64,000 nt of DNA from Amblyomma americanum (GCF_052857255.1 NC_135500.1:108513701-108577700), one strand, 5' to 3'; positions 12,764-28,354 are shown, counted from the first letter of the stretch. Notes: generated by a model not told the origin, from the letters alone. Translations and numbers: made by a program.

Positions 12764-12950
12764 CGTGGTGGTGGTAGTGGTTTATTTAAAATAACATAAA
12801 AGGAAGGTAAAAGATTTTTGCTAGCCCCGGCATCTGCCATCACGTGCGGCGGCACCTGAGCTGGGGCAGCGGAAATAAAGGATAGCAGGCAGGTGGGAGA
12901 AATGAAATAAAAGAGGTGAGGGGACAGAAGAAAGACATGGGGGGAGGTAA
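12764..12950 (-). mobile_element. 3' end of a non-LTR retrotransposon (minus strand)
   Basis: Read on the minus strand, the segment runs through a pyrimidine-rich stretch, then GCCCCAGCTCAGGTGCCGCC, then a TTTTAAATAAACCACTACC-like end. It finishes in a (CCA)n tail (complement of 12765-12780). I recognise this as the 3' untranslated end of a LINE common in tick genomes, though I cannot name its clade. No coding part remains. The upstream limit is uncertain and may extend toward 13050, where A/T-rich sequence follows. Confidence 0.5.
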
Positions 12951-16444
<3,494 letters not shown>

Positions 16445-16499
16445 GAGTGAGCCGTCGGCGGCGGCAGAGTCGTGTGGCGACGTCAGCTCCGAGGCGACC
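16445..16499 (+). other. 5' part of the exon: UTR or upstream coding
   Basis: This stretch follows the AG acceptor at 16443-16444 and is open in the frame of the ATG at 16500. It would encode a Ser/Ala/Glu-rich stretch (SEPSAAAESCGDVSSEAT) if translation began upstream. RNA data would be needed to choose. Confidence 0.45.
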
Positions 16500-16607
16500 A
16501 TGATCAGCCGGCGGAAGATCCTCTCCCGGTCCCGGGACGAGCTGAACGTGGACTTTACCGTCGAGGACGAAGAGGACGTCTGGTACCAGAAGGAGAAGCT
16601 CTTCAAG
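16500..16607 (+). CDS. 5' coding exon, probable expansion/rebuf-type (SMAD MH2-like) gene; partial
   Basis: This is the best coding exon in the window. It lies in a spliced segment 16445-16607, bounded by a pyrimidine-rich CATTGGCAG acceptor and a phase-0 AAG/GTGCGT donor. I chose the ATG at 16500 because it sits in a good context (GCGACCATGA). The frame is also open upstream to the acceptor, so coding could begin in an earlier exon. The 36 residues include a basic stretch (ISRRKILSRSRDEL) and an acidic-aromatic block (EDEEDVWYQKEKLFK). Known: in insect Expansion/Rebuf a similar block lies just before the linker and MH2 domain, and these proteins promote chitin deposition with the chitin synthase Krotzkopf verkehrt. 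The family match is from memory and rests on a short segment, so it is inference. The MH2 exon was not found in the window, which would mean a long downstream intron. Confidence 0.6.
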
Positions 16608-16613
16608 GTGCGT
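16608..16613 (+). other. 5' splice donor (GTGCGT)
   Basis: Follows codon AAG (Lys) at phase 0. The conserved-looking protein segment ends here and the frame runs into a CCT microsatellite. Confidence 0.55.
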
Positions 16614-16622
16614 ACGCTTCTG

Positions 16623-16668
16623 CCTCCTCCTCCTCCTCCTCCTCCTCCTCCTCCTCCTCCTCCTCCTC
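16623..16668 (+). repeat. (CCT)n microsatellite just inside the intron
   Basis: About 15 CCT units starting 15 bases after the donor. On the plus strand it forms a long pyrimidine tract ending in CTGATTTCAG (AG at 16676-16677), which is a strong-looking 3' splice site. Translation of the repeat gives a false polyproline run. Confidence 0.9.
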
Positions 16669-16677
16669 TGATTTCAG

Positions 16678-18056
16678 CCGTCCCTCCGGTGGAAACGACC
16701 ACGAAGGTGGCACATCCGCGACGTCAAAGGCGAGCATGGCCTGCTTGGGCTTCCGCACGTGCTGAGACTTCTCGCCCAACTTTTTTTTCTATTTTTCACT
16801 TTTTTTTCGCTTCGCGCCCGCGTGCAATCCGTGCACGAGTGTCAGTTGCGGCAAACGCGTTATTCCGCAAGAAGGCAGCCGCTGTTCCGTCTCTCGCACC
16901 CGCGACGCTCCTGACAGATGCGTGTACATTCTTGCTACCTTCATCTGCCACTTTTATAAGAGGTAAAGAGAGAAGAGGTATGTTGCAAAAAAAATTGAAC
17001 TATCATCTCTATATTTAAAGCTATAATAAAAAATATCGCATGGATTAGGAAAGTAGATACTCCAAACGACGGCGGAAAAAAGGCCTCGAAAGTGGCGGAT
17101 AAAAGAACTCGAAGCATGTAGCAGCCTGACTACAGCTTACCGACAGAGATAAGCAGCTTCTTCAGAGCAGTAGAGGTTTTAGCCAGATATAAGCTTTAGG
17201 CACGTAAGGTCAGATCATCCAACGCCTGTCCGTGCAACTTTGCGTTTCATTACAACACCACCGTTGTCTCATTGTTGCTCTCCTCCTTCTCTGCCCCATC
17301 AAAGTTATTGTATGTAACTCTTCAGCCCAAACCTAGTAAGGGCCTTTGCCTTCCATTCGGCTACATTTTGGTCCCTGGTAGACGTATTCGCTCAAGTAGT
17401 GAAAAGGTCTACCAATCGTGCCTCAGTGGCCATTCTGTGGTGATGCAGATGGCGTTACTGTTGTTTTTAAAGCGAAGCGTCGAGATTTGCGCGCGGAGAA
17501 TGTTGTAATTCCGACTACAAAGGTTTCGTAAAGGTGGCAGCGAAATCCACTCATTTCTCTTTCAAACAGAAAGTTTCTCGGCAAGGCCCGCTTATAGTTA
17601 AGCGCAGCATTGGAATGTTGCTCTCCTCAAAATTACCCTTTCGAAACTAGCCGGCCGGTCCAATGGATCGGTTTCTGTCTTCGAAACATTCCGTTATCAA
17701 GCACCGCTGCAATCACCGCCAGATGGCGTCACCGCCTGATTTAATCACCCACCCCCAGCTAAGCATATGGGTACCGCAGCCCATTCGCACCCCGTCGCAA
17801 TATCATTTCTCAAACGGGCCTTGCCGGGTGAACCCCAATGCCGTCTGTGTTGCTGCGTGGTGTCGGGGGCCTGCAGAATGATAGCGGCCGGCACGATAGT
17901 CCGTGGTAGCACCGCGCCCGTGGCATCGCGTTGAGTCGTACGGGGGGAGCACAGGGAAGGGTAATTCTTACGGCCTCAAAATCGCTTTAATGCCCCTTAA
18001 TTGCCTCCCGCATCAGCGCCACGAGGCGGCCGCTAGGAGCGGGACATGCAGCAAAC
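16678..18056. other. no further exon recognised; presumed intron
   Basis: The frame continues open to 17018 but becomes low-complexity Phe/Arg-rich sequence with no conserved look. The rest shows no repeat or gene that I can name. Confidence 0.4.
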
Positions 18057-18078
18057 ATGGCGGCCGGCCCCGCTGCAA
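18057..18078 (+). CDS. weak candidate first coding exon (MAAGPAA)
   Basis: The ATG lies in AAACATGGCGGC, which is both a good Kozak context and a match to the YY1 core that sits at start codons of some genes. Seven codons later the sequence CTGCAA/GTGAGT gives a consensus donor. The region is GC-rich. No protein family can be inferred from seven residues, and no partner exon was found. It could be chance. Confidence 0.12.
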
Positions 18079-19599
18079 GTGAGTGGAAGCCGTTCGAGCG
18101 TGGACGATCTGCTTCCATCACGTTCGCGCCCGGTCACGACTGTTACGAACGACGACGCGCGTGCGAAGGGAAGACAATGAGGCGGCAAAAACAAATAAAA
18201 AAGCAAGACTCGCCAAGAAATGAAAGGGCCGTGCAGCAAACGGTGACCTACTACTACCACTACTATACAACACCGGCACCGCACAACTCATCATGCAAAT
18301 TTGCGCCCCGCGCTCACGCTGCGGTGCGGAGCTTGCACGATTTCGGGTTTGGCGCAGCGATTGGCGTCACGGAGGTCCGGAGGCTGGGCCTATCTCGGCA
18401 CTCGCGTTTTGGGGCTTGCTTCAAAAGCGATCCAAGGTCTCGCTGTATACGCGCTCTCAATACGTATCCTGCTGCTCGTACCGTTATCTCGGGGTCTATA
18501 CGCTGAACACACCTCTTCTGCCCTTGCAACCCTAAAGAGGACCACTGGAAATTGGTGGAGCAGCCCTCATCGGTTTCTCGAGCTGCACTAAGGTCGGAAT
18601 TCTCGTAACTTGAAAAATAGAAGCAAAAAAAAACATGAAGGATAAGCGGCGTGCATCAGCCTGGGCTGCATCTCTTTATCAGGGTATCTTGGTTCTTCTC
18701 TGCATGCTGAGGTCATTTGTCTTTATCCAAGCTGTGCTTTTGTGGCCAGAGAAATCTCCATTCATATCTTATCAGGCGAACACGAACCTTATTGCTTTCC
18801 CTGTGAAGTCGTTTACAGCATTCGAATCTCCGTTAATCACATATCCGTGCTTTCTTTTCGCGAAGCCATATATTTTGCGACGGCAGTCAAACACAGCATC
18901 GAGTGTAGTATTCATGTGGCAAGGGTGCCGATTTTATGGCACGCCAGGTGCAGCCTTCTTGTACTATAATATAACGAAAAGTATGGAGCAGGCAACCACG
19001 GCCGATGCAGATGAAGTGACCGATTAGGTGCAAGGTTTGAATGAGTCCAATTCGAGGCTACTAGTGATTAGTGTGCGATCAACTTGTGCTTGCTGATGTA
19101 AATGGTGAAAGATGGCTGCTGTGCGTAGCTGTAGTTACTGCTGATTAGTGCAATTTCTCACGCGCCTGGATCTCTTTTTACCCCCTGATTTCGTCAGCAG
19201 GAAGAAACCAAACCAGTTTAAGGGGTCATCTTTTACCACAGTTCACGTTAGTACTCCTAATAAATGAACTCACAAAATAAAAAAAATCCGCTTCAATTCA
19301 ACGCGGAGATAAAGGAATACTCCCACAACCGCCGAGGAAAGGATTATGATTGCATTGTCTCCGTAATGGTTGTTACAGACAATACAAAGCAGTTATGCAA
19401 TTACCAAAACACGCGATGACCAGCTAACGTATCCCCAGTTGAGATGACGTCCCCAGGACCTCAACACAGTCTAATGTAGTTTAGTGGTCAGAACTGGCTC
19501 AGAACGCTTTTCCGAGAGGGCGAGAGAGAAAGGAAATAAAAGAATTAGAGAGTTCAACAATACGTAAGTTCGGTCAGCTACGGGTCGCAAGGGCTATGC
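18079..19599. other. no gene recognised
   Basis: Contains a 130-codon plus frame (18635-19027) with hydrophobic patches but no known motif. The rest is AT-richer sequence without recognised repeats. Confidence 0.45.
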
Positions 19600-20620
19600 A
19601 AAATCGTTGCTCCAAATCCGTCCGCCTTACTCACCGGATCAAAGAACCTCGCGTTTTGAATGCTCGCTTTACTGTCTGTCGCTCGCGAATCGGGCGTACA
19701 CAGGGGGGCAAACACGACGCTTCCATCAAACACTCACGGCGGGAAATCGCGGTACCCCCGCTGTGCACGATGACAGCGAAGAGCACGGTAAAGCCGACCG
19801 CGTACGCCGCCATCTAATGTGTCGCAACCGGCCGCCATGCATGTGGTACATGCACTACACGTACGCGGTCCCGCTAGCTCGCGCGCCTCCGTCACTGTCG
19901 TCGTCGTCTTGCCCGGAAAACAGGAGACCGAGTAACGGGCCGTGGCGCGCAGCGCGAGCTTCCGCCACCGTGTCCGCGTGTGTCTATACCGCAACACAAA
20001 CATCCGCGCGCCTCTCTCCTCCACGGTCTGTGCTCGCGCGAGCACACGAGCCGAGCAGCGCGCTCGTGATTCGGGACTCGCAATTAAAGCCCACTTCGTG
20101 ACGCGCGTAAGCCGCAGGCACGCGAGCCGAGACAGCTTGCCTCAGCCGGCTGTCGAGGTGGGGGGCTCCGGCCAAGTGGGTCACAGCCGAAGCCCCACCG
20201 GCCGAGGTCCCGGATTACGGCTGGCGGGTCGCGTGCTCTCCAGAGGTCCCTCTTGCTACGCAGCAATGGTCGTGCGCATACACGGCGGGGCTCGGCAACG
20301 CTCATCTGGCGATGAGAGGGTTCGCGCGGCTATTTCACCTTTCGTTCTGATTCTACTCGCACACCATCTGTGCCCCCCCCCCCCCCCCCGGCCACGTACG
20401 CGATGTTTGACCTATACGTACATACCGTCTATCGTGAGCGCAGCGAGGGGCAGCGAACGCGCATTAACGGCGGGAAATGAGCGGCTGTTCGAAGGGAGGA
20501 GGTTAAACACCGTTCGTCCTGTCCTCTGACAGCCGGAGCAGCCCTGCACGTGCCTTCGAGCTCGCTCTCCTAGGTCGACGAAAGTCAACGCGTCGAGACA
20601 CGCGAAGATCGCAGTACGGT
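19600..20620. other. GC-rich island without recognised gene
   Basis: CpG-dense block with overlapping frames on both strands (for example 19942-20529 plus, 195 codons). It includes GCCGCCATCT (19806-19815), an inverted YY1-like site, and a 17-base C run (20373-20389). No domain was recognised. It could hold a promoter. Confidence 0.4.
20373..20389 (+). repeat. poly-C tract (17 bases)
   Basis: Uninterrupted C run seen directly inside a GC-rich block. Confidence 0.9.
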
Positions 20621-22079
20621 CAAAGCCGGCTCTTATATGCCTCCTTTTTATCTTCGCTCAAAGCGGCCTTTTTCACTGATTGGCAGCGGCAAATAGGTCG
20701 ACAGGACTGGACACCGAGATTGAAAGTGTGGCAAGGACACTCTGCCTGCGAACACGGCTAGTCAAAGCTCTGCGGGAGTCAGGAATGTGAGGACAAATTC
20801 TGGGTTCGGCTGTTATTTTTTTTTTTTTCTGTCGTAATGGCGTTAAACCTCTCGTTGTGGGCGCGCCTTCGCAAATGCCGGAGAGACAGAGAACACAAAG
20901 GATTGTATGGGACCTTAAGCCCGTTCTCGTAACCGTAATTACCCTGCGGTCCACGCCTATGCGCGAATAAATGCAGGAAATAAAGGCAAAACATCGAGCA
21001 TTTCGGTTGGCTGGCGTGTAGCAGGTTCGTCAGCCAATGTGCTTTTAGGCTACGGGTACCGAATAATGCACGCAATCAAAGTTGAGGATTGAAAGCCTGC
21101 GCGGTACAAGAAAGCGCTATCGTAATAATGCAGGCGTCGAAAACCATCAATCCACCCATCAGCCGTCGGACCGCTTACTTGGCCGAAATCAGTCCTGGAG
21201 TGGACGCTTTGTATTAGAAGTCTGTCGACCACATGCAAATAACAGAGGTCACGCACAAAGCAGTGTTATTATGTTATGAAATCGCCGCTATTATGCTGCA
21301 GAGAATCAATGTTTTGTGCAAGACTCGCTGTATAAGAATGACTGCACATTGCTAACAAGATTTATCCAAGTGCAAGGATAACCTAGTGTGTTTTGCAACG
21401 AACGCTGTATAGCTAGTGGCTTTCATTTTCAATTGCTCTAACTGACAGCAATGTCAGATGCTCTAAGCATATTTTTTTATTTCCTTTGTTTCGTTCAGAT
21501 ATTGACTCTCTGCCATCAAGCCGTTATATAATCACCGTCGCCACAGGCCGTGCACTACCTGTGGCCATTATTCCGTCAGCGCATGCTGATCTTGACCTCC
21601 TTCCATCTTGAGCATATAATTACGTATCACATTAGTCTTTATTACTTGTGGAGGCAATAAATTGTCAAACAAAGACCTCTGTTATGTATGTGTGCGTAAG
21701 ACTGAGGCAGAGCTTGCGGCCACACAGTCGCCTTTTCCGTAGCAAAACATGGTTAACGCGCTCTGCCGAGCAAACTAGGCACCTTTCCAGAACCAGCTAG
21801 CGAAAACAGATGACGTCATGGACCAGTGCTGATTGGGATTGCAGCACAGAGAGTCGGTGTGTCCGAGCAGATGAGCGTTTTCCTCGTGAAGACCAGATCG
21901 TTCCTTATTAGCGGTATACTCCTTCTTCGGCTTGGCTTGTTGCCCTGGAGGAAAGCGCCTCGCGCACTGCTCAGATGTTCTCGGATTGCTAGACGATAGC
22001 GAACCAAGGAGGAATCATCGCTATATTGTACAGCAGGCAGCGAAAGCGATTGCTGCAGACAGGAAAGAGGAGGTCTCCA
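20621..22079. other. no gene recognised
   Basis: Mixed to AT-rich sequence. A full CRE palindrome TGACGTCA sits at 21811-21818. No exon or repeat named. Confidence 0.45.
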
Positions 22080-22480
22080 AGCTTTCATACCAGTTGAAAA
22101 ACACAACAGAAAAGTGTCTGAAGTTCACTCACAACAGATTTTCTGTAATGTCTGTAACCGGGATCCTCTAGTACAACAGAATTTCTGTAGTGCCAACAGA
22201 ACTTTGTGTAGTTACTACAGAAAAGTGCTACAAAACAACACACTACAGAAAAGTACTACAAAAATTACAGTACTACAGAAAAATACTGCAAGGCAGCAGA
22301 AAATCTGTCGTTACCACAAAAATGCAAAACACTTCGTCGTATTTTTTGACATTGTTCTGCCGTTTTTTTTTCGGCTGGCATTCGATCGTGAGCAAAACGC
22401 AATTATCTTTTTCCGGCAGTGGTGTTCTATGCCGGATATGATGTCTCATATATAGAGCAAATAAAGTTCCCGCTCCTCTT
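22080..22480 (+). repeat. degenerate ACTACAGAAAAGT / TTTCTGTAGT repeat, possible retroposon or MITE
   Basis: From 22100 to 22310 variants of ACAGAAAAGTRCTACA and its inverse TTTCTGTAGT recur many times, so the region is a diverged simple array able to fold on itself. It is followed by GAGCAAATAAAGTTCCCGCTC and a CTC-rich tail (22456-22493), which looks like the polyadenylation end of a retroposon. Family unknown. Confidence 0.4.
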
Positions 22481-22493
22481 CCTCCTCCTCCTT

Positions 22494-23640
22494 CACGCCG
22501 TGACCGAAAATTCTCTTGATTCGGCTTAAATTTTCTTTTTCAAGCCCTTTATACCTGCAGCAGCTTGAAAACACGGTTAACTTGAGAAAAGTGAGGTTAT
22601 TAGGTTATTTTAGCTCTTAAAAACCCCTGAAAGCCCGCGAGAATTCCCCGTTCGCCATCTTTTGCTCCTCAAATATTCCTTAAAAAAGGAAAAATTCGTC
22701 AAACCGAATATCATTGCTTTCCGACTTAAGTCCATCGCGCTGGTGAAACGAATGGTGAACAAATCAAATGAGGCTGAGCAGCGAGTTGCCCATCCGAAGA
22801 AAGGGAGTAGGGTGTAAATGCTCGAAGCCCCCTCCTACCCCACCTTTTCCCAGCATTTTTTTAATTGTCTTCCCCATTGAATGCGAAAGGCAAGTTCAAA
22901 TTCTGAGCGTTATAATTGTTCCCAAGTATTTAATCTGTGTGAGTTTTCCTTCTTGTAAACGTTTATGGAGTAAAGACAAACCAGTTACAGCAGTGTAGGC
23001 ATGCACAGGTTGTTACGCCCCTCATTTCGCTTGCATTCCTGTATATAAGTGCAAGGAAATCCGGATCCTCGTCTCTCGAGCCTGCTTCGGTTGGGGCTCT
23101 AAAAATCTGAGCAGTTCTTCACACGAGCAGCTCACTCTTCAACACGGTCTAAGACGTTCTTGGTGGGCACTTTATTTTTTTCCCTTTACCATTTCCCATA
23201 TGACACGGAAGTAGGCGAACATATCGCTCTGTTTCTCTATAAGGAAATTACCGCGAGGCGCAGCAAGTGACTGAAGTAAAACACTGCTCGCGTTCTTGGC
23301 ACACACAGACGCCGGTCGATCACAGTCCTCAAAGTATCCGCGCTGCTAATCTTGGCCCAGCCGTTACTTTTTTTTATATATTTTGTGCGCAAGCCGTCGT
23401 TTCACTTCGCTTTACGCAAAGAAAACACCGTCAGATTCGGGCTCAGCTTTCGAGCAACCTTACAAGCATTCCTGCATTTTTTTTACGTGGCCTTTTTTTT
23501 TCGTCTTGGAACACTTCAGGGAAGATTGAGTCTGCCTCAAATGCCGCTTGCTCTCTTCCTCTCTGCCCCATAACTGAGCAGCTGACCCGTTACGAAACGT
23601 GGCGCATGTGTTTCGCATTTAGATTTAGAGCTGTCGATTA
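22494..23640. other. no gene recognised
   Basis: AT-rich to mixed sequence with T runs. Frames such as 23267-23641 have no known motif. Confidence 0.5.
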
Positions 23641-26200
23641 GCGGCCGCGCACGACCGGAGTCCCGCTTAATGGCTCGTTCGAATCACGTGACCGTCTCTC
23701 ACTTACAGTGTCCACTTCACCTGCGAGAACACCTTTCGCGCTAGCTTTCCGGCACAACACCACCCCCCTCCCGCGGAGTCAGGCAGCGCGCCCTTTCTGA
23801 CGCCCGTATAATGGTCGAAGCGTCGGGCAGCAGCGCAGGGTCATCACAGAAGCCGATTCACGGCGATCCCCGCTAGGCGGCTGCACGAGGGACGCGCGTA
23901 CTCGGGAAGTGGACCATGGGTGACGTAATGGGCGGGAGCCGAGACAATGCACAGCGGCTCCGGTCCGCTGCGCTTCCTTACGGAAGCCCCGCGTGCCGCG
24001 AGCGCGTACTACCTCGCATCGCACGCTTGCATGCCGGCGCGCGCACGACAGCTTCGCGATGGCTGGGCGGGGACGGTACTGGCCCGCGCTATATGCGGAC
24101 GCCTTCTGCGTTGCACCGCGCAGCCACGTAGTCATGCGCGAGAGGTGCGCGCCGCGTGTTGTTAAAAGTGGAGCTTTGGGAAAAGGTCTGGCTCCAGACC
24201 AAATTATCTCGGCTCCGGCGACGGGTTAGCTCAACGCCTGGTACCAGTGCTCTACGTGGTAGCGCCGACCGGGACTGAATAGATTGAACGTACTGGAACG
24301 TAGAAAAAGGAGTTAGAAACGGGCCAACTTTCACGAAGACATAATAGTTAGAAAAATCGAGGCCTTCGAACGCTGCAGCGGTGATGATGCAACAGCCGGG
24401 CCCTATACTATCCGTCGCGCTATTCGCGTCTGGAACACGCGTTTTTCTGGCGCCCGCCCTTACTATCCTTCTTGAGATATATGATAGCGCATTGAGGAAG
24501 ACGTCCTTGGCGCGCGTGTTTCGCGTCCAATTCCCGTCAGCGAGATTGTTGTATCAACCGCGCTGCCTGAGAAAAACAGCTGCGACCACGAAAAGGGCGG
24601 CTGCAAGAGAGTATCTTCGCGCAATCGCGGCCAGGCAGCCTCTGCCTGCTACGGCGAAAGTTCGTCCACAAGAGAGCGTCGTCATCCAGCGCTGGACAAA
24701 ACGACGCCGGGAGGCTCTCGAAGAACGGCGGAGTGCCACGCGGCCGTCGGGGCACGGGACGCCGCCACAAAGGAGAAGCCGCTCGGCGGCACTTCCATCG
24801 GCGGCGAATGAGAAGAAATCTGGCCGATGCCAACAATGGGCCTGACGCAAGGCGGCGAGGGAAAGATCCCTTGGGCCGCCGTCGCCTCGCCTAGCTCCGT
24901 GGTCTCGTCCGCACGCACGCACAGCCACTTAATCGGCTCAATAGAGAACGCGCCGTGTCCCCGCGGCCCCCATTTCAAGCACGCGGTCGGTTGGCCAACC
25001 CCGCGCGAAGACGCACCGCCGCCGGCTACAGCGGTCCTCCTCCCGATGACGGGGACGCGACCAGCGAACGCCAACGAAACAGTGCCAGAGGGAGGGGTTC
25101 GCCAGGCGGGAATCATCGCGCAAGATCGCGCAATCCACGTCGCACGGACTCGCTGTATAGTTGACCGGCCAGTATGTGCCGCCGCGGACGTACGTCTCAG
25201 AACGACCAGGAGTGCCTTGGCCCTGCGGCGCCGATTCCTTTGTTGCCTTCCTCCTCGGTGCCTGCCACCCCGGTGTCGACCGGGTCTCCGGCGTGAGACA
25301 CTGCCTCCCCTCCACTATTACCCTCGCTGTTCGCTTCGCTTTCATTACAGGCCGCCTCGATGACGTGCAACCATTGCCACGTCGGAGGCAGCCATACTAC
25401 GAGCCCGCCCTCCACCTCCCCCTTCTTCCTTCGTAGTAGCCCGGTGTGCCGATCCTTGTAGCCGCAGTTCGTCTCGGTGACACACAAGAGCCGGTGCCCC
25501 TCTGCGGGCCACTCACTCTCTCCCAGCGTGTCCGATAGGAAACATCCGCGTGGCGGTCACTGCCGCTGGCTCTGTTGAACCAGCGGTCGCGGCACGCTTG
25601 CGACGTCCGAGACAACCGCGCGAGAAGGAGGGCGAGCGCTATTGAATTGCGCCTTCTGCAAGACAGCAGGCAGGAAAGAAATAAAAGGTGCTGCGAGAGT
25701 GAATGAGAGAGAGAGCATTGCGTCTTCGAGCTCCCCTGTCAGCCGGTCTACGCTCGTAATGGCATGGGCAGCTGGAAGGCGCTGGAACCAGACAGGGAGA
25801 CCGCCGCGTCTTGCAGTGGCTTATTGCGTCCGCGTACGCTGCTGCTACCCGAGCAGCGCGCACGGGCCTTGGAGGTGCGCGGGGCTGACGAAAGCGTGGC
25901 GGAGAGAAAAACGGATCATTGTTGCACAGTCTTTGGGTTCATGGTCGCGCACGACTCGCTTGTATACACGCTAGCCCGAGGGCCGCGCTCGGCGTGGCCT
26001 GCAGCGTTGGCGTAAGAAGGCGCTATCGATGGCATTGTTGCCGCAGCGGGAGCTGGCAGCCATTTGGACAAGGGGCCGCCCGGCAGCACGGACGATGTGT
26101 GCGGCATCGCGAGGCTTTCAATCACCCAAGGTCGACGCTGCGTGGTGGTGCGCCCGGACAGGAGCTAGAGTTGCGTGGTCCGAGTAGCTGGCCTGTTTTG
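23641..26200. other. extended GC-rich region without recognised gene
   Basis: About 2.5 kb with high CpG content. Many frames of 70-180 codons overlap on both strands, including 24381-24845 (+, hydrophobic N-terminal stretch then Arg-rich), 24827-25363 (+) and 24682-25116 (-). None has a domain I recognise, and both-strand openness suggests composition rather than selection. This is a reasonable place to look for a CpG-island promoter. Confidence 0.4.
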
Positions 26201-28007
26201 TAAACAGAGCCGCGGTGGTATGTGGCTCCGCTGTGTGTCGTAATGCGCGGCTATAGGACCGTTAGTAGGTACCTGTCTTTCTGGCGGATCGGTTTGAAGT
26301 ATATGGCAAGGAGCGCCGAATGACCCTGGGTCAGTCTTAGATGGGACGTTTAAAGTACGTGACCATGTCGTTAAAGGAGAGGGGTATGTTTCGCGTAGGG
26401 CCAAAGCGTATGTACTGAATGTACAAAACGGTTCGCCAAAGGGGTATGGAATGCATGAGGGATATGGGACTGTATGCAGTAAGCTTAATGTGCACATATA
26501 AAAAAAGGAAATGAAAACGAGTGTCGCCAAAGATGTAGGCGTCCTGTTAGCATGTCGTTTTATTTCTCTTTGAGGTTTGGCCGTCATGGTGTTTGCCTGA
26601 ACCTGTTAGAAACGAATTGCACCGCCTGCTGACATCTCCGCATATGTGAAATACAATTCGAACTTGTATAGTGTCGCTCACGCATACTACAACAAAGACT
26701 GTGCCCCGGCTTTGATTCAGTGCGCTCGCTCCAGCACTCGCTGGTTTAGGGTTTGGGGCATTATTTTTGTTTTATGTACGGCTATTTTATGTTCGGCTAG
26801 TCTTGTACAATGGAAATTCTCCCAGCTTTCTTCGCTTGAAAACACGGCAGAGAGGTGCGAACCTATAAGCATTGGCTGCCACTGCAGCGGTCGACAGCAG
26901 CGGGTACGTGGCTTTAAGCCTTCTATAGTGCCGCGCGAGAGAGCCCTTTTTTCGGCCCTAGTCCCCCCCAATATGGGCGTCGGGTGCCGCCCTCTACAGG
27001 CGCCTAAATCATACGTCCCGTGAGCATTGGATCATCGAAGGAGGCCAGTCCGGCGGCCTTCGCGTCTCCATTCTCCTCGGGCGTGGCGCGCAGAGCTGCC
27101 CATTGTTGCCGACGGGACAACCGTTTTTGGCGTCAAGGCTTCTTTTTTTTTGCGCTTAAATCGTTACCTGAACGGCGTTTCCTTATTGTCTCGGTGTAAG
27201 AGCGTTGACCCGGTTGCGCGCGCCAGCCCTCCCCTCGTGCAAGGCGGCCGGCTATTATCGACGCCTTTGTGCGCCGCGGTAAATCGATGGGCCGCATATA
27301 AGCGTGATCCAGTGCGGCCACCGAGGGAACGCCGCGGCCGATCCCAGACGCGGCTCTTGCTTGCCGGCTACGGTCGAAGCATATCCGCCGCTTTAAGACA
27401 GGAAGGGAAAGTTACACCGCATCCTTCTTGACCGCAACGTACACACGGTCACCGAGGGCAGGGTATATATACCGAAGCTTCTAATATCGCCACACGCGCC
27501 ACCTTTTTCGCCGCTGTCAATCAACACGTTAGTTCCCATCTTTCTTTTCTCTTGGCCTGGCACCGACGTGGCAGCCGCGGTGTTCTGGAAAATGCAGCGT
27601 CCCACGACCAGCCACGTCGGTGTATTTTATACAGCGATTGCCTTTGAATTTGTGCACAATAATACGAAGCAAGCTTACTCTGTGCCAAAATTTGTCAGAA
27701 GGAGAATCACATATGGTAAGTGTTTTGCTCCGTCCTTTTGCTCCAGGTCGTGCAACGCCTGCGCTTGTACGCGAGTGACTTGAAGTGTATCTGAATGATT
27801 TTAGACTTGGGGAACTTGAATAATCTGTAGTGAAATTGTAGCGTTTCGTATATTTTGGATGGAATGACCACACCTTTTAAGCCAGCTGTACGCTTTACAG
27901 GCAATGTCTTAAATGCTGCTTCCCCGCTGGCGATGTTGCGAAATTGAGGAGCGCAAAATCTAAACAAAGCTTGAGCTTTGCTAGAGAGACGCACCAGTGC
28001 AAAGCGC
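26201..28007. other. no gene recognised
   Basis: Includes GTATATATACC near 27463 within GC-rich surroundings, a possible TATA box without support from an adjacent gene. Minus-strand frames at 27529-27873 and 27707-28030 have ordinary composition but no recognised family. Confidence 0.4.
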
Positions 28008-28071
28008 CCAAATTTATTGGACACTTTCACTTGCTTCGTCCAAATTTATTGGATACTCTGATTTGCTTTGA
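28008..28071 (+). repeat. two-copy tandem repeat, 32-bp period
   Basis: CCAAATTTATTGG occurs at 28008-28020 and again at 28040-28052. Each is followed by a similar stretch (ACACTTTCACTTGCTT versus ATACTCTGATTTGCTT). Confidence 0.7.
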
Positions 28072-28354
28072 AGACATCCTCACTTGAACGAGACAAAAAT
28101 TCACTAGGTTACTTCCGTGAAGGCCCGTTACTTGGAAAGAAGCTGGGCTCGGTTGTAATCACCATGAACTATGAGCAAAAGCCGCAGCTGTGTTAAAAGC
28201 GCCTTACAACTTTCTATGGGTCGCCATACGCGCAAACTTCCGGCAGCGCTGCCTTTATGTGAGCACTCTCTCTTGCGAAGCCTCAAGCTACCACTGGCCT
28301 TAAAGGACACTGGTGGGAGACGCTTTTCTACCCTAGTAAGTGGTGCTTTAACAG
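28072..28354. other. no gene recognised
   Basis: Sequence between the tandem repeat and the LINE end. It may include a decayed upstream part of that LINE. Confidence 0.35.

Noticed and set aside
16611..16702. Polyproline or polyglycine coding across 16623-16668
   Set aside because: Better explained as a CCT repeat in an intron after the donor at 16608.
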